64,000 nt of DNA from Actinobacteria bacterium IMCC26207 (GTDB lineage: Bacteria > Actinomycetota > Acidimicrobiia > Acidimicrobiales > Microtrichaceae): positions 124,001 to 188,000 of the forward strand of contig LCZK01000009.1 of the NCBI GenBank assembly GCA_001025035.1, read 5' to 3'. Shown here piece after piece: positions 48,951-59,617 of this stretch. The first letter of the stretch is position 1. Each line of letters opens with the position of its first letter. A program made the translations under genes and the position numbers. The notes beneath the pieces were generated by a model. That model worked only from the letters and a program-made list of their open reading frames with translations, had not been told where the DNA came from and ran no database searches.

Positions 48951-49000
48951 TCATCTCGCGGTGTTCTAGGTCGGACGGACATTCGGACTGATTTATCTTC

Positions 49001-49040
49001 AACAACTTTGGTTGTTCCTCGTCTGATTAGCAGACAAGGA
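49001..49040 (-). promoter_or_regulatory. Twin hairpins upstream of fusA
   Basis: On the minus strand a 10-bp stem (TCCTTGTCTG / CAGACGAGGA, one T-G pair, CTAAT loop, 49016-49040) abuts a 6-bp AACAAC-CAAA-GTTGTT hairpin (49001-49016), sharing one base. They precede fusA by about 50 nt and follow the 20-bp repeat block. They may control fusA translation or mRNA processing; this is inference from structure only. Confidence 0.5.
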
Positions 49041-49120
49041 ACGGTGGAGCGCTACCGGCAACAGTGGAGCAGGGCCGGCACTAGTGGAGCAGTACCGGCA
49101 ATAACGGAGCGTTACCAGCG
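49041..49120. repeat. Four imperfect 20-bp tandem repeats at the end of rpsG
   Basis: Four consecutive 20-bp units (plus strand: ACGGTGGAGCGCTACCGGCA and variants) run from 49041 to 49120. The conserved core is GGAGC-N3-ACCGGC/ACCAGC. The fourth unit includes the last codons and the stop of rpsG; the others lie in the gap before fusA. Confidence 0.8.
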
Positions 49121-49582
49121 GTAATGGGCGAAGGCCTTATTGGACTCTGCCATCTTGTGCAGGTCTTCTTTGCGCTTCATGGAGGCTCCAACACCGTTGC
49201 TTGCATCCATCAATTCATTTGCAAGACGCTCGGCCATGGTGCGCTCACGTCGCTGACGTGAGTAACCCACGAGCCAGCGAATGGCCAGGGTGTTTGAGCG
49301 GCGAGGCCGAACCTCTACTGGCACCTGATACGTGGCGCCACCAACACGACGGCTACGAACCTCGAGTTGCGGCTTGCAATTATCTACGGCTCGCTTGAGC
49401 GTCGCGATTGGCTCGTCGCCAGTCTTTTCTTCTACCAAGGTCAAAGCGTCATAGACGATTTTCTCAGCTGTGGAGCGCTTGCCGCGCTGCATGATCTTGT
49501 TGACTACCTGCGTGACGAGTACCGACCGGTAGACCGGATCAGGCAAAAGTTCGCGTCGTGGGGCTGGACCCTTACGGGGCAT
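49112..49582 (-). CDS. rpsG: 30S ribosomal protein S7
   Basis: The 156-residue protein is uS7 ([60 protein letters not shown] and the C-terminal FAHYRW). The frame is open into rpsL, but the ATG at 49580-49582 with AAGGAG (inside the rpsL end) gives the exact family start. S7 nucleates assembly of the 30S head and in E. coli represses the str operon. Confidence 0.98.
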   Translation of the reverse strand: MPRKGPAPRRELLPDPVYRSVLVTQVVNKIMQRGKRSTAEKIVYDALTLVEEKTGDEPIATLKRAVDNCKPQLEVRSRRVGGATYQVPVEVRPRRSNTLAIRWLVGYSRQRRERTMAERLANELMDASNGVGASMKRKEDLHKMAESNKAFAHYRW

Positions 49583-49583
49583 A

Positions 49584-49955
49584 TCAGGACTCCTTCTTGG
49601 CGCCGTAGCGGGAACGAGCCTGCTTACGACCACGCACACCCGAGGTATCGAGCGTGCCACGGATGATTTTGTAACGAACACCTGGAAGGTCTTTTACACG
49701 ACCACCGCGAACAAGCACAATGCTGTGCTCCTGCAGATTGTGATCTTCACCAGGGATATAGGCCGTGACCTCGATACCGCTCGACAGGCGCACACGGGCA
49801 ACCTTGCGCAGTGCCGAATTGGGCTTCTTTGGGGTCGTGGTGAACACGCGGGTGCATGTGCCACGGCGCTGTGGCGCGCCTTTCAGTGCCGGCGTCGACT
49901 CTTTGCGTCGCTTGCTCTGACGGCCCTTGCGGACCAACTGCTCAATCGTGGGCAC
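49584..49955 (-). CDS. rpsL: 30S ribosomal protein S12
   Basis: The 123-residue protein is uS12 ([60 protein letters not shown]). The lysines in KKPNS and GRVKDLPG, where streptomycin-resistance mutations arise, are wild type. The start is a GTG. It is the first gene after a promoter with a ~105-nt leader. Confidence 0.98.
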   Translation of the reverse strand: MPTIEQLVRKGRQSKRRKESTPALKGAPQRRGTCTRVFTTTPKKPNSALRKVARVRLSSGIEVTAYIPGEDHNLQEHSIVLVRGGRVKDLPGVRYKIIRGTLDTSGVRGRKQARSRYGAKKES

Positions 49956-50067
49956 GGTAAAACCTCTGTACTTCTTTCAACGACGGATGAGGGCAGGCCG
50001 AGTCACGGAAATCCGTCTGACCCGTGTTCGTACGGCGCGAATGAACGCAGCCAACGGCCGAACCGAC

Positions 50068-50097
50068 ACTCTACGACCCGAGTGCTAGCACCTGCAA
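50068..50097 (-). promoter_or_regulatory. Promoter of the rpsL-rpsG-fusA-tuf unit
   Basis: TTGCAG (50092-50097) and TAGAGT (50068-50073) are spaced by 18 nt on the minus strand, directly downstream of the rpoC terminator. TAGAGT is shared with the rplJ and infA promoter candidates. The leader contains a hairpin around GACGGATTTCCGTGAC. Confidence 0.6.
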
Positions 50098-50121
50098 ACA
50101 CAGATGCATACAAAAACTGCA

Positions 50122-50149
50122 AACGGGCCGGCCAGTTGGCCCGCCCGTT
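50122..50149 (-). terminator. Intrinsic terminator of rpoBC
   Basis: A stem of 7 + 4 bp with one G-G mismatch (AACGGGC-G-GGCC / GGCC-G-GCCCGTT) and an AACT loop is followed by TTGCAGTTTTTGT on the minus strand. It lies about 50 nt after the rpoC stop. Confidence 0.8.
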
Positions 50150-50202
50150 GCAGAAACTCTTGTGGAAACAGGTCGAAACCGGCTACCAGACTACCGGATC
50201 GA

Positions 50203-53200
50203 CTAGCCCTCCGAAGCCTCTTCAGCACCGGGGAATTCGATGATCTTGGCATCGGAGTCGTTCTCTTCAACGACAGCCACCACTACCTCGGGGGCCTCGA
50301 TGGTCGTTCCCGGCAACGTTGCCAAGAACTCCGCACCAGAGAAATCCGAGGATGAATCCTCTTCGTCAGAGGAGTAGAACTCAAGCGGCTGATAGCCAGG
50401 TGCAAACGGCTCGATCTCTTGATAGCGATGCATGCCAGTTCCAGCAGGGATCAACTTGCCAATGATGATGTTTTCCTTCAGACCAATCAGGCCGTCGGAC
50501 TTGCTCTCGATTGCTGCTTCGGTGAGCACACGGGTGGTCTCTTGGAAGCTCGCCGCAGAAAGCCAAGAATCTGTTGCCAAGGATGCCTTGGTAATACCCA
50601 TCAATTCGGGTCGTCCCTCGGCTGGCTTCTTGCTTTCTTGCACGAGGCGCTTATTGACATCGGCAAACACACGCTGATCTACACGCTCGCCCGGCAAGAA
50701 ATCTGACTCACCTGGCTCTTGAACAGCGACACGACGAGTCATCTGACGCACGATGAGCTCAATGTGCTTATCGTGAATCGATACACCCTGATCGCGGTAG
50801 ACCCGCTGCACCTCTGCTACGAGGTACTGCTGCACAGAGCGAACGCCCTTGATCTCGAGCAATTCCTTGGGATCTCGTGGTCCTTCAACAATGGGATCAC
50901 CAGCGTTGAGTTCGTCTCCGTCTTTGACCTGGAGCTTACGTTCGCGCTCAATGGAATAGACATCCTCATCACCATCATCGCCGATGACGGTCACAGTGTG
51001 AACCTTGCCGTCTTCTTCTTCGATGCGGACAGTTCCAGAGGTGCGTGCAAGCACGGCCTTGTTCTTGGGGCTACGAGCTTCAAAGAGCTCGACCACTCGT
51101 GGAAGACCACCAGTGATATCGCCGCTTGCTCCTGCCACACCACCGGTGTGGAAGGTACGCATGGTGAGCTGTGTTCCGGGCTCTCCAATGGACTGTGCAG
51201 CAATAACGCCGACGGCTTCACCGGGTTCGATGGTTTTGCCAGTAGCCAAGGACGTGCCGTAGCTAGCGGCAGAGATTCCGCGCTCGCTATCGTCCGTGAG
51301 CGGCGACAGCACTCGCACCTCGGTGAACCCGGGGTCATCGCGCATGACTCCCATCTCGTAATCACCGATCTCGGTTCCCTTGGGAATGACAGTACCGAGC
51401 AGATCATCTGCTTTGCTCAGTTTGACATCCTCGGCCAAAGTACGGCTGTACAGGCGAGTCTCTAGATAGAAGCGCTTGCCGGCCTCATCGGGACGGACGT
51501 CGTCGATGATGGTGCTTCGAACTGGCCCGGACTCATCAAGAGGGTTGCGATCGTTAATGATCAACTCCTGAGAGACGTCCACGAGGCGGCGGGTCAGATA
51601 GCCCGAGTCCGCTGTTCGCAGCGCCGTATCAACAAGGCCCTTTCGTGCACCTGGAGTAGCAATGAAGTACTCAAGGACCGACAGACCCTCGCGGAAGTTT
51701 GACTTGATCGGTCGAGGGATCATGTCGCCACGTGGGTTCGCCACAAGGCCTCGCATGCCCGCAATCTGACGGACCTGCATCATGTTTCCTCGAGCGCCCG
51801 AGCCCACCATCATGTCGATGGGATTGAACTTGGTTGCCGTCAGTTCTGCCTGCATTGCCGCAGTCACCTCGGTGGTGGCTGTGGTCCAGATCTCGATTTC
51901 TTTCTGCTTGCGCTCACCATCGGTGATGATTCCCTTACGGAACTGCTTCTCCACCTTGTCAGCCTCGGTCTCGTAGCCATCAAGGATCTGGTACTTGTTC
52001 GACGGAGTTGACACGTCGTTGATTGAGATGGTCAGGCCAGAACGCATGCCGTAGTTGAAGCACAGGGACTTGATTTGATCCAGCGAAGTTGCAGCCACTG
52101 CCTTGGGGAATTCGATTGCAAGACGATCGACGATTGCGCCCATCTCTTTCTTGCGCACTGGCGAGTCGAAATACTCATATCCCAGAGGAAGTGCCCGGTT
52201 GAAGAGCAGACGACCAGCAGTCGTCTTCTTGTAGACGGCAGCTTTACCATTCGCAGGAGTCTCGATGAGTTCGAGGTACTGATGTCCATCAGTCTTACCG
52301 CCGCGGTACTCAATCATGGCGTGCAGGCCGATTTCGCCGGCCTCGAGGGCACGCTCAATCTGATCCATACGTCGGAACACACGTCCCTCGCCCTGCTCGC
52401 CGGGCGCATTCTCGGTCAGGTAGAACGCACCGATGATCATGTCCTGTGTAGGCGTCACGAGCGGCTTGCCGTTTGCTGGGCTGAGCATGTTATTTGCGCT
52501 CAGCATCAGGACTCGGGCTTCCGCCTGTGCCTCTTCAGACAGAGGAAGATGAACTGCCATCTGATCGCCATCGAAGTCGGCGTTGAAGGCTGTACATACA
52601 AGTGGGTGGATCTGAATTGCCTTGCCCTCAACGAGGACTGGCTCGAAGGCCTGGATACCAAGACGGTGCAGCGTAGGAGCACGGTTCAGTAGAACAGGGT
52701 GTTCCTTGATGACATCCTCGAGCACGTCCCAGACCTGTGGCTTGCGACGCTCGACCATGCGCTTGGCTGACTTGATGTTCTGGGCCAGTTCTTTGTCGAC
52801 AAGGGCCTTCATCACGAAGGGCTTGAACAACTCAAGTGCCATGAGTTTGGGCAGACCACACTGATGCAGAAGCAGCTTGGGTCCGACCACAATCACGGAA
52901 CGGCCTGAGTAGTCCACTCGCTTGCCGAGCAGGTTCTGGCGGAATCGACCTTGCTTGCCCTTGAGCATGTCAGAGAGCGACTTCAGAGGACGATTACCTG
53001 GTCCAGTGACGGGGCGTCCACGACGACCATTGTCAAAGAGTGCGTCAACTGCCTCTTGCAGCATTCGCTTTTCGTTGTTGACGATGATCTCGGGTGCGCC
53101 AAGGTCAAGTAGTCGCTTCAGGCGGTTATTACGGTTGATCACCCGGCGATATAGGTCGTTCAAGTCCGAGGTGGCAAAGCGTCCACCATCGAGTTGAACC

Positions 53201-54240
53201 ATGGGGCGCAAGTCCGGCGGAATCACCGGAACGACATCAAGGATCATGGCCCGAGGATCATTGACCCGGTGGCCCGAATCGGGGTCACGACGGTTGAAAG
53301 CGGCAACAATCTTGAGTCGCTTGATTGCCTTCTGCTTGCGCTGAGCTGACAGAGGCTTGACACCCTCTTCGGGGTCGATGGCTGCTCGCAGCTTGATCTC
53401 TTCTTCGTCAAGATCGATGCGGTCGATCAGTTGCTTGATCGCTGCAGCGCCCATGCCACCCTCGAAGTACTCGCCGTAGCGATCTTCGAGTTCACGCCAG
53501 AGCATTTCGTCTTCAAGGATCTTGCGTGGGTACAGGTCTTTGAACTCATCCCACACGCGATTCACGAGCTCGAGTTCGCCATCAAAGTCTTCGCGGATTG
53601 CTGCAAGGTCTTTGTCTGCGGCCTTGCGGCGAGCAGTCAGATCGGACTCTTTTGCACCATCTGCCTCGAGCTTTTCGAGCTCGGCTTCTAGTTCTTCGAG
53701 TCGCTTGGCGAGCTTGAGCTCACGGTCCTTATCAATGGCCTCGCGCTCGCCGATCAGGTCGGCTTCCAGGCTGGGAAGATCCTCGTGGCGCTTGTCCACA
53801 TCTACCCAGGTGACCAAGTCGGCCGCAAAGTAGATGACCTTCTCGAGTTGTTTTGCCTTGAGCTCTTCACGAGCCTCGGTGCCGGACAGCAAGTAGGCAA
53901 GCCAAGAACGAGTACCGCGCAGATACCAGATGTGCACAGCAGGAGCTGCAAGTTCTACGTGACCCATCCGCTCGCGACGAACCTTGGAACGGGTGACTTC
54001 AACGCCACAACGCTCGCAGATGATGCCGCGGAAACGAACACGCTTGTACTTACCGCAGTAGCATTCCCAGTCCTTTTGAGGGCCGAAGATCTTCTCGCAG
54101 AAGAGTCCGTCCTTCTCTGGCTTGAGCGTGCGGTAATTGATGGTCTCTGGCTTTTTTACTTCACCATTGGACCAGGTGCGGATTGCGTCGGCCGTAGCCA
54201 AACCAATACGGAGCTGGTCGAAGAGATTGACGTCAATCAT
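50203..54240 (-). CDS. rpoC: RNA polymerase beta' subunit
   Basis: The 1345-residue protein begins [20 protein letters not shown]. It has the N-terminal zinc site ([20 protein letters not shown]), a charged coiled-coil insertion (about residues 170-230, [20 protein letters not shown]) as in actinobacteria, the clamp, the catalytic [12 protein letters not shown] with three Mg-binding Asp residues, and the bridge/trigger-loop region ([19 protein letters not shown]). The acidic C-terminus is slightly long. It lies 14 nt after rpoB and ends at a terminator. Confidence 0.99.
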   Translation of the reverse strand: MIDVNLFDQLRIGLATADAIRTWSNGEVKKPETINYRTLKPEKDGLFCEKIFGPQKDWECYCGKYKRVRFRGIICERCGVEVTRSKVRRERMGHVELAAPAVHIWYLRGTRSWLAYLLSGTEAREELKAKQLEKVIYFAADLVTWVDVDKRHEDLPSLEADLIGEREAIDKDRELKLAKRLEELEAELEKLEADGAKESDLTARRKAADKDLAAIREDFDGELELVNRVWDEFKDLYPRKILEDEMLWRELEDRYGEYFEGGMGAAAIKQLIDRIDLDEEEIKLRAAIDPEEGVKPLSAQRKQKAIKRLKIVAAFNRRDPDSGHRVNDPRAMILDVVPVIPPDLRPMVQLDGGRFATSDLNDLYRRVINRNNRLKRLLDLGAPEIIVNNEKRMLQEAVDALFDNGRRGRPVTGPGNRPLKSLSDMLKGKQGRFRQNLLGKRVDYSGRSVIVVGPKLLLHQCGLPKLMALELFKPFVMKALVDKELAQNIKSAKRMVERRKPQVWDVLEDVIKEHPVLLNRAPTLHRLGIQAFEPVLVEGKAIQIHPLVCTAFNADFDGDQMAVHLPLSEEAQAEARVLMLSANNMLSPANGKPLVTPTQDMIIGAFYLTENAPGEQGEGRVFRRMDQIERALEAGEIGLHAMIEYRGGKTDGHQYLELIETPANGKAAVYKKTTAGRLLFNRALPLGYEYFDSPVRKKEMGAIVDRLAIEFPKAVAATSLDQIKSLCFNYGMRSGLTISINDVSTPSNKYQILDGYETEADKVEKQFRKGIITDGERKQKEIEIWTTATTEVTAAMQAELTATKFNPIDMMVGSGARGNMMQVRQIAGMRGLVANPRGDMIPRPIKSNFREGLSVLEYFIATPGARKGLVDTALRTADSGYLTRRLVDVSQELIINDRNPLDESGPVRSTIIDDVRPDEAGKRFYLETRLYSRTLAEDVKLSKADDLLGTVIPKGTEIGDYEMGVMRDDPGFTEVRVLSPLTDDSERGISAASYGTSLATGKTIEPGEAVGVIAAQSIGEPGTQLTMRTFHTGGVAGASGDITGGLPRVVELFEARSPKNKAVLARTSGTVRIEEEDGKVHTVTVIGDDGDEDVYSIERERKLQVKDGDELNAGDPIVEGPRDPKELLEIKGVRSVQQYLVAEVQRVYRDQGVSIHDKHIELIVRQMTRRVAVQEPGESDFLPGERVDQRVFADVNKRLVQESKKPAEGRPELMGITKASLATDSWLSAASFQETTRVLTEAAIESKSDGLIGLKENIIIGKLIPAGTGMHRYQEIEPFAPGYQPLEFYSSDEEDSSSDFSGAEFLATLPGTTIEAPEVVVAVVEENDSDAKIIEFPGAEEASEG

Positions 54241-54254
54241 GATTTCAGCCTCTC

Positions 54255-57200
54255 TCAGCGCCCGGCCTGGCGGCGGGCGTCATCCTCGTCGGTACCACGT
54301 TCTGGGCGAGACAAATCAATGCCAAGCTCTTCGGCGGCTCTAAAGAAGTCTTCGTCGAGTTCACGCATCTTGATCTCTTCACCATTCTGCGAAAGCACTT
54401 CGACGTTTAGACACAGTGCCTGCATTTCCTTGATGAGCACTTTGAAGCTCTCTGGAATGCCGGGCTCGGGGATGTTCTCCCCCTTGACGATTGCCTCGTA
54501 CACCTTGACGCGGCCGAGTGTGTCATCGGACTTGATGGTCAGCAGTTCCTGCAGGCAGTAAGCGGCACCGTAGGCCTCGAGTGCCCACACTTCCATCTCG
54601 CCGAATCGCTGTCCGCCGAACTGGGCCTTACCGCCAAGTGGCTGCTGAGTAATCATTGAGTACGGGCCAGTGGACCGGGCGTGGATCTTGTCGTCCACCA
54701 AGTGAGCCAGCTTCAAGATGTACTTGTAGCCAACTGTAATTGGGTTGTCGTAACGCTCTCCGGTGCGGCCGTTATACAGGGTGACCTTGCCATCAGAACC
54801 AATCAGGCGAGTACCATCCGCTGCTTCTGGATGCAGGTTCTCGAAGATCTTCTTAATGGTCGGGTGCTTACCTGCCAGCTCGACTTCGTCCCATTTGGCG
54901 CCATCAAATACTGGCGTGGCCACGAGCGTGGCTGGGCGGGTTGTAGGCCGGGTCTTGGTTTCGGTTCCGCGGATGGGGTCTTCTCCAACCTCGGTCTTTC
55001 CGTCAGTCCAACCCCAACGTGCAGCCCAACCCAAGTGAGTCTCGAGTACCTGTCCAACGTTCATACGTGAAGGCACGCCGAGCGGGTTCAAGATGACGTC
55101 TACTGGTGAACCGTCCTCCATAAAGGGCATGTCCTCTGAAGGCAAGATGGCCGAGATAACACCCTTGTTACCGTGACGCCCAGCGAGCTTGTCGCCAACC
55201 GAGATCTTGCGCTTCTGAGCAACGAAGATACGGACGAGTTGATTCACTCCAGGCGGAAGTTCATGGCTGTCGTCTCGGCTGAATACCTTGACGTCAATGA
55301 CCTTGCCGACCTCGCCGTGAGGAACCTTGAGTGAGGTGTCTCGTACTTCACGAGCCTTCTCGCCGAAGATCGCACGCAGCAGACGCTCTTCTGGGGTGAG
55401 TTCGGTCTCTCCCTTGGGTGTGACCTTGCCCACGAGTACGTCTCCTGGGTTGACCTCGGCACCGACACGGATGATTCCGCGCTCGTCAAGGTCGGCCAGG
55501 ATTTCCTCGGAGAGATTCGGAATATCCCGAGTGATCTCTTCTGGGCCGAGCTTTGTGTCTCTTGCGTCGACCTCATGCTGCTTGATGTGAATCGAGGTGA
55601 GGACATCATCACGAACAATTCGCTCGTTCAAGATGATGGCATCTTCGAAGTTGTAGCCCTCCCATGGCATAAAGGCCACGAGCAGGTTCTTACCGAGGGC
55701 GAGTTCGCCGTTATCGGTAGAGGGACCTTCAGCGAGAACATCGCCAGCTTTGAGCTTTTGACCTTCGTCTACACGAGGACGCTGATTGATGCAGGTGTCT
55801 TGGTTGGAACGCTCAAACTTGTGCAGTTTGTAGGTGCGCTTGCCAGACTTCTTATAGTCCACAACGATATGTGAGCCGTCAACTTCAACGACTACGCCAT
55901 CCTCGTCGGCAAGAATCATGTCGGCTGCATCTCGTGCCGCTCGACTTTCGATTCCGGTACCGATGTACGGGGCCTCTGCACGCAGCAATGGAACTGCCTG
56001 ACGCTGCATGTTGGCACCCATGAGTGCACGGTTTGCATCATCGTGTTCCAAGAATGGAATGAGCGCTGCAGCCACGGACACGATCTGCCGTGGCGACACG
56101 TCCATCAACTGAACTTCTGCTGGCGGCACGGCCGAAATCTCGGTGGTAGCACCAAGGAACTCGTCACGCTCAAGCTGCAGTCGAAGGTCAGACAGTGACG
56201 CAGCCTGCGGGGAACGGCGAACCAGCACACGCTCGGCTCGGAAGTTGCCTTTGTCGTCAACCGGCGTGTTGGCCTGAGCAACGACGTATTCCTCTTCCTC
56301 ATCGGCGGAGAGATACATGATCTCATTAGTGACCTTGCCGTTGATCACCTTGCGGTACGGGGTCTCAATGAAACCAAACTCATTCACCCGACCAAAGGTT
56401 GCCAAGGCACCGATCAGGCCGATGTTTGGACCTTCTGGGGTTTCGATTGGGCACATGCGGCCGTAATGGCTGAAGTGCACATCTCGAACCTCGAAGCCAG
56501 CACGTTCACGTGACAGACCACCGGGGCCGAGAGCCGAAAGGCGACGACGATGCGTCAGCCCACTGAGCGGGTTGACCTGATCCATGAACTGAGACAATTG
56601 CGAAGTTCCGAAGAACTCTTTGATTGCAGCAACCACGGGACGAATGTTGATCAAGGTGGTCGGCGTGATTGCCTCTACGTCTTGGGTAGTCATGCGCTCA
56701 CGCACGACCCGCTCCATACGTGACAACCCGATGCGAACCTGATTCTGGATGAGTTCGCCCACGCTGCGGATGCGACGGTTTGCGAAGTGATCCTGGTCAT
56801 CAAGGCGGTACCCGTGAGTACCCATGGCCAAGTTCAACAGATAGGTAGTCGAGGCCAAGACCTCGCAACGGCTGAGCACTGGCTGATCGATCTCTGGCTC
56901 ATCGAGACGTCCCTTGAGTTGTGGGAACAACTCTTGGAGTTTCTCGATTTCTGGGCCGAGCTTGCGATTGAGCTTGTAACGCCCAACGCGGGAGAGGTCG
57001 TAGCGACGGGGCTCGAAGAAGGCATTCGTAAAGTAATTACGGGCCGAATCGGGTGTAGCCGGCTCGCCGGGGCGGGCACGCTTGTAGATCTCAATGAGAG
57101 CCTCTTCTTGGGTGACCACGAGTTCGCGGTCTTTCTCCCATTGGCCTTCAAGGAAATCAAAGTGGCGAACGAAGGACTCAAGGAATCCGGGGAAGTTCTC

Positions 57201-57839
57201 TTCGTCGTAGCCCAGCGCACGAATCAGAAGGAACAGCGACAGGCGACGCTTGCGTGCCACTCGAGTTCCAGCAGTTGGGTCTTTTCCGGGCTTCTGCTCG
57301 ACGTCGAACTCAATCCACTCACCGCGGTACGGGTGGATGGTTCCCGTCACGAGCTGATGTTTGGACAAGTTACGCAGGCGGAACCGCTCCCCTGGCTGGA
57401 AGATCACACCAGGTGAGCGAACCAGCTGGGACACCACGACACGCTCGGTGCCGTTGATGATGAAGGTGCCCTTCTCGGTCATCATGGGGAAGTCGCCCAT
57501 GAACACCGTCTGCTCTTTAATCTCGCCAGTAGTGGCGTTCATAAAGCGAGCCCTAGCGAAGATGGGCGCAGAGTAGGTCATGTCCTTCTCTTTGCACTCC
57601 TCCACAGTGAACTTCGGAGGCGGCCGCAGATCCTCATCAAAGGGATCGAACTCCAACTCCAAACTCAGAGTCTCGGTGAAGTCCTTAATCGGCGAGATAT
57701 CTTTGAATGCATCGGCGAGACCATGCTCGACGAACCAATCAAAGGATTTCCTTTGGATTGCGATGAGATCTGGTAGTTCGAGTACCTCATCAAGGTTGGC
57801 AAACGAATAACGATCACGGATGGTGACGCGTGAAGACAA
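54255..57839 (-). CDS. rpoB: RNA polymerase beta subunit
   Basis: The 1194-residue protein has the full set of beta-subunit motifs, including the rifampicin pocket ([18 protein letters not shown] then [20 protein letters not shown]), [15 protein letters not shown], the [13 protein letters not shown] catalytic loop and the C-terminal [20 protein letters not shown]. In the pocket, the residue equivalent to E. coli N518 is Val; other contact residues look wild type. The start is a TTG behind GGGAG. It has its own promoter and a 106-nt leader. Confidence 0.99.
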   Translation of the reverse strand: MSSRVTIRDRYSFANLDEVLELPDLIAIQRKSFDWFVEHGLADAFKDISPIKDFTETLSLELEFDPFDEDLRPPPKFTVEECKEKDMTYSAPIFARARFMNATTGEIKEQTVFMGDFPMMTEKGTFIINGTERVVVSQLVRSPGVIFQPGERFRLRNLSKHQLVTGTIHPYRGEWIEFDVEQKPGKDPTAGTRVARKRRLSLFLLIRALGYDEENFPGFLESFVRHFDFLEGQWEKDRELVVTQEEALIEIYKRARPGEPATPDSARNYFTNAFFEPRRYDLSRVGRYKLNRKLGPEIEKLQELFPQLKGRLDEPEIDQPVLSRCEVLASTTYLLNLAMGTHGYRLDDQDHFANRRIRSVGELIQNQVRIGLSRMERVVRERMTTQDVEAITPTTLINIRPVVAAIKEFFGTSQLSQFMDQVNPLSGLTHRRRLSALGPGGLSRERAGFEVRDVHFSHYGRMCPIETPEGPNIGLIGALATFGRVNEFGFIETPYRKVINGKVTNEIMYLSADEEEEYVVAQANTPVDDKGNFRAERVLVRRSPQAASLSDLRLQLERDEFLGATTEISAVPPAEVQLMDVSPRQIVSVAAALIPFLEHDDANRALMGANMQRQAVPLLRAEAPYIGTGIESRAARDAADMILADEDGVVVEVDGSHIVVDYKKSGKRTYKLHKFERSNQDTCINQRPRVDEGQKLKAGDVLAEGPSTDNGELALGKNLLVAFMPWEGYNFEDAIILNERIVRDDVLTSIHIKQHEVDARDTKLGPEEITRDIPNLSEEILADLDERGIIRVGAEVNPGDVLVGKVTPKGETELTPEERLLRAIFGEKAREVRDTSLKVPHGEVGKVIDVKVFSRDDSHELPPGVNQLVRIFVAQKRKISVGDKLAGRHGNKGVISAILPSEDMPFMEDGSPVDVILNPLGVPSRMNVGQVLETHLGWAARWGWTDGKTEVGEDPIRGTETKTRPTTRPATLVATPVFDGAKWDEVELAGKHPTIKKIFENLHPEAADGTRLIGSDGKVTLYNGRTGERYDNPITVGYKYILKLAHLVDDKIHARSTGPYSMITQQPLGGKAQFGGQRFGEMEVWALEAYGAAYCLQELLTIKSDDTLGRVKVYEAIVKGENIPEPGIPESFKVLIKEMQALCLNVEVLSQNGEEIKMRELDEDFFRAAEELGIDLSRPERGTDEDDARRQAGR

Positions 57840-57952
57840 AACTTACTCCCAGTGGATGCAAGAGAGTGGTGGGTATGGACTGTGTCTGGGACGCGAACCG
57901 CTCAGCAGAAATTTTCTGAAGAGGGGCGAACAGCAGAGCACGGCAACCCACT

Positions 57953-57981
57953 AGAGTATGCGCGCTGTTCATTCAGGTCAA
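57953..57981 (-). promoter_or_regulatory. Promoter of rpoB-rpoC
   Basis: TTGACC (57976-57981) and TACTCT (57953-57958) are spaced by exactly 17 nt on the minus strand. The predicted start near 57946 gives a 106-nt leader. It allows rpoBC expression independent of the rplJL promoter. Confidence 0.7.
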
Positions 57982-58039
57982 GACGGGGTTGGAACTGCCT
58001 TGGGGAGGCAGCGGAAATTGCAGCCAATCAGACGCTCAA

Positions 58040-58080
58040 CGGGAGCATTCTCGACCGGTAAGCCGGCGAGAACACTCCCG
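58040..58080 (-). terminator. Long hairpin between rplL and rpoB (attenuator or processing site)
   Basis: An 18-bp stem with two G-U pairs and one bulged base and a 4-nt CTTA loop starts 48 nt after the rplL stop. It lacks a U tract. The E. coli rplL-rpoB gap holds a partial terminator and an RNase III site, so a comparable attenuation or processing role is likely but not shown. Confidence 0.65.
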
Positions 58081-58128
58081 AATTGCGAACGCTAGTGCCC
58101 GTTTAGAGCATGTAATCGAGATGAACTC

Positions 58129-58512
58129 TTACTTGATCTCGACAGTTGCGCCGACACCCTCAAGGACTTCCTTTGCCTTTTCTGCGTCATCTTTAGAGAC
58201 ACCCTCAAGGACTTCCTTGGGAGCGGACTCGACAAGGTCCTTGGCCTCTTTGAGTCCCAGGCTGGTAAGCCCACGGACCTCTTTGATGACCTTGATCTTC
58301 TGGTCACCGGCTTCGGTGAGGACCACGTCAAATGAGGTCTTCTCTTCTTCTTCTTCAGCTGCTCCCCCGCCACCGGCAGGTGCTGCTGCGGCTGCAGCAA
58401 CAGGTGCTGCGGCAGTGACGCCGAAGCGCTCTTCGAATGCAGTGAGCAATTCTGAAAGCTCAAGCACGGTCAGGTTTGAGATCGAATCAAGGATCTCTTC
58501 ATTGGTAGCCAT
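58129..58512 (-). CDS. rplL: 50S ribosomal protein L7/L12
   Basis: The 127-residue protein has the N-terminal dimerisation helix ([20 protein letters not shown]), an Ala/Gly/Glu-rich hinge ([20 protein letters not shown]) and the C-terminal factor-binding domain ([40 protein letters not shown]). It forms the stalk that recruits elongation factors. It lies 5 nt after rplJ. Confidence 0.98.
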   Translation of the reverse strand: MATNEEILDSISNLTVLELSELLTAFEERFGVTAAAPVAAAAAAPAGGGGAAEEEEEKTSFDVVLTEAGDQKIKVIKEVRGLTSLGLKEAKDLVESAPKEVLEGVSKDDAEKAKEVLEGVGATVEIK

Positions 58513-58517
58513 GTGTC

Positions 58518-59318
58518 TTACTCCTCTTCAGCAGCGGCATCTGCCACTGTTTCGTTGTCGTCTTGTTCAACTACTGAATCTTCAGCAGGTGTTTCGGGGG
58601 TTTCTTCAGGTGCCTCATCTGCAACTTCTGCAGTGGCTTCTTCAGCTACCTCGGGGGTAGCTGTTTCTTCGGTAGCTGTTTCCTCGGTAGCTGTGTCTTC
58701 AGCAGTTGGCTCAGGAGCCGCTACTTCTTCAACAACTTCTTCAACAACTTCTTCGGCAACGGGTGCACCAGCGGCGCCTCCGGCATCGATCAGCGCTTTG
58801 AGCCCATAGGCGAAGCTGGCAGGAATTGCTTGCAACAGTGACGCGAATTCACGCATCGGTGCTGCGATCCCGCCGGCCAACCTAGACAGCAACTCTTCAC
58901 GAGGCGCAACGCTTGCGAGTGCTTTTGCACTCTCTGCATTGAGCACATGTGTGCCGAGTAGGCCGCCTTTGATGATGAGCAACGGGTTTGCCTTAGCAAA
59001 TGCCTGCAACGCCTTGGCAACCATTACTGCGTCACCGGGCGTGCCATCGGGCTTCTGACCAACAAATGCGATGGCCGTCGGACCAACTAGGTCATTCTCG
59101 AAGCTCTGATCAACCTCAAGATCCTTGGTTGCAAGTCGAACAAGCGTGTTTTTATACACGCGGTATTCGCCCCCAACTGCGCTCAGTGATGCACGCAGTT
59201 CAGCAAGATCCTGAACCGTCAATCCCCGATACTCAGTAAACAGCACTGCATCTGAGGCCTCGAACTTCTCTCGGACCTCATCAACTACTGCAACCTTGTC
59301 AGGTCGTGGGTTTTCCAT
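58518..59318 (-). CDS. rplJ: 50S ribosomal protein L10 with acidic tail
   Basis: Residues 1-182 are a normal uL10 ([43 protein letters not shown]). The remaining ~84 residues are an acidic Val/Glu/Ala/Thr tail with TEETA-type repeats (15-bp units at 58656-58700); the family is normally ~170-180 residues. The ATG at 59316-59318, behind GGAGG, is preferred over a GTG two codons upstream. A long structured leader precedes it. rplK, rplA, nusG and secE are not upstream, where a divergent kinase gene lies instead. Confidence 0.95.
   Translation of the reverse strand: MENPRPDKVAVVDEVREKFEASDAVLFTEYRGLTVQDLAELRASLSAVGGEYRVYKNTLVRLATKDLEVDQSFENDLVGPTAIAFVGQKPDGTPGDAVMVAKALQAFAKANPLLIIKGGLLGTHVLNAESAKALASVAPREELLSRLAGGIAAPMREFASLLQAIPASFAYGLKALIDAGGAAGAPVAEEVVEEVVEEVAAPEPTAEDTATEETATEETATPEVAEEATAEVADEAPEETPETPAEDSVVEQDDNETVADAAAEEE
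58656..58700 (-). repeat. 15-bp coding repeat in the rplJ tail
   Basis: Three 15-bp copies (GGTAGCTGTTTCTTC on the plus strand, differing at one or two bases) encode TEETA-type repeats in the acidic tail of L10. Confidence 0.85.
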
Positions 59319-59541
59319 TGACACCTCCTCTCCATCTGTTCGGGAGGATCGGGCGCCGCAAAGCGGACGCCCCCCTCGACCGAACAGGCCGGGTGTACTG
59401 GAGTATCCACCTACCCAGGCGAACCAGTTACGGTCCTTTCAGATCCTGCAATCAGCGCAAGCGCTCAACGCAGGATTCACCTTGGGGTCTTTGGCGAAGC
59501 AAGATCCTCGGTTGTATTTCTGTACTGCTGTATTTACTAAC
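59319..59541 (-). promoter_or_regulatory. Structured leader of rplJL (L10-leader-like)
   Basis: The leader of about 220 nt contains an ATCCTGC/GCAGGAT stem enclosing an AGCGC/GCGCT stem (59443-59476). Close to the start codon lies a long imperfect hairpin (59336-59387) with CTGTTCGG/CCGAACAG at its base and GGGCG/CGCCC near its tip. The hairpin ends just upstream of the GGAGG site. L10 or the L10-L12 complex represses its own mRNA through such a leader in many bacteria; I have not matched this one to the consensus model. Confidence 0.55.
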
Positions 59542-59547
59542 CCGTTC

Positions 59548-59578
59548 ACTCTAGAGCGATTGCTGCAACTCGCGCCAA
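59548..59578 (-). promoter_or_regulatory. Candidate promoter of rplJL
   Basis: TAGAGT (59548-59553) is the -10 shared with rpsL and infA. The best -35 is TTGGCG (59573-59578) at a slightly long 19-nt spacing. The start of the divergent kinase gene is 40 nt away. Confidence 0.45.
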
Positions 59579-59617
59579 AGCAGGTCCTCGACTAGCCGCT
59601 AGGTCTACCTTGAGCGG

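Noticed and set aside
47973-49124. Plus-strand open frame of 383 codons antisense to fusA
   Set aside because: It lies opposite the highly conserved EF-G gene and continues through the repeat block. No recognisable protein features are seen.
50068-50091. CIRCE-like sequence in the rpsL promoter (CTAGCACTC, 8-nt spacer, GAGTG)
   Set aside because: The left arm matches 8 of 9, but the right arm matches only 5 of 9 and the spacer is one base short. Probably a chance resemblance including the TAGAGT -10 box.
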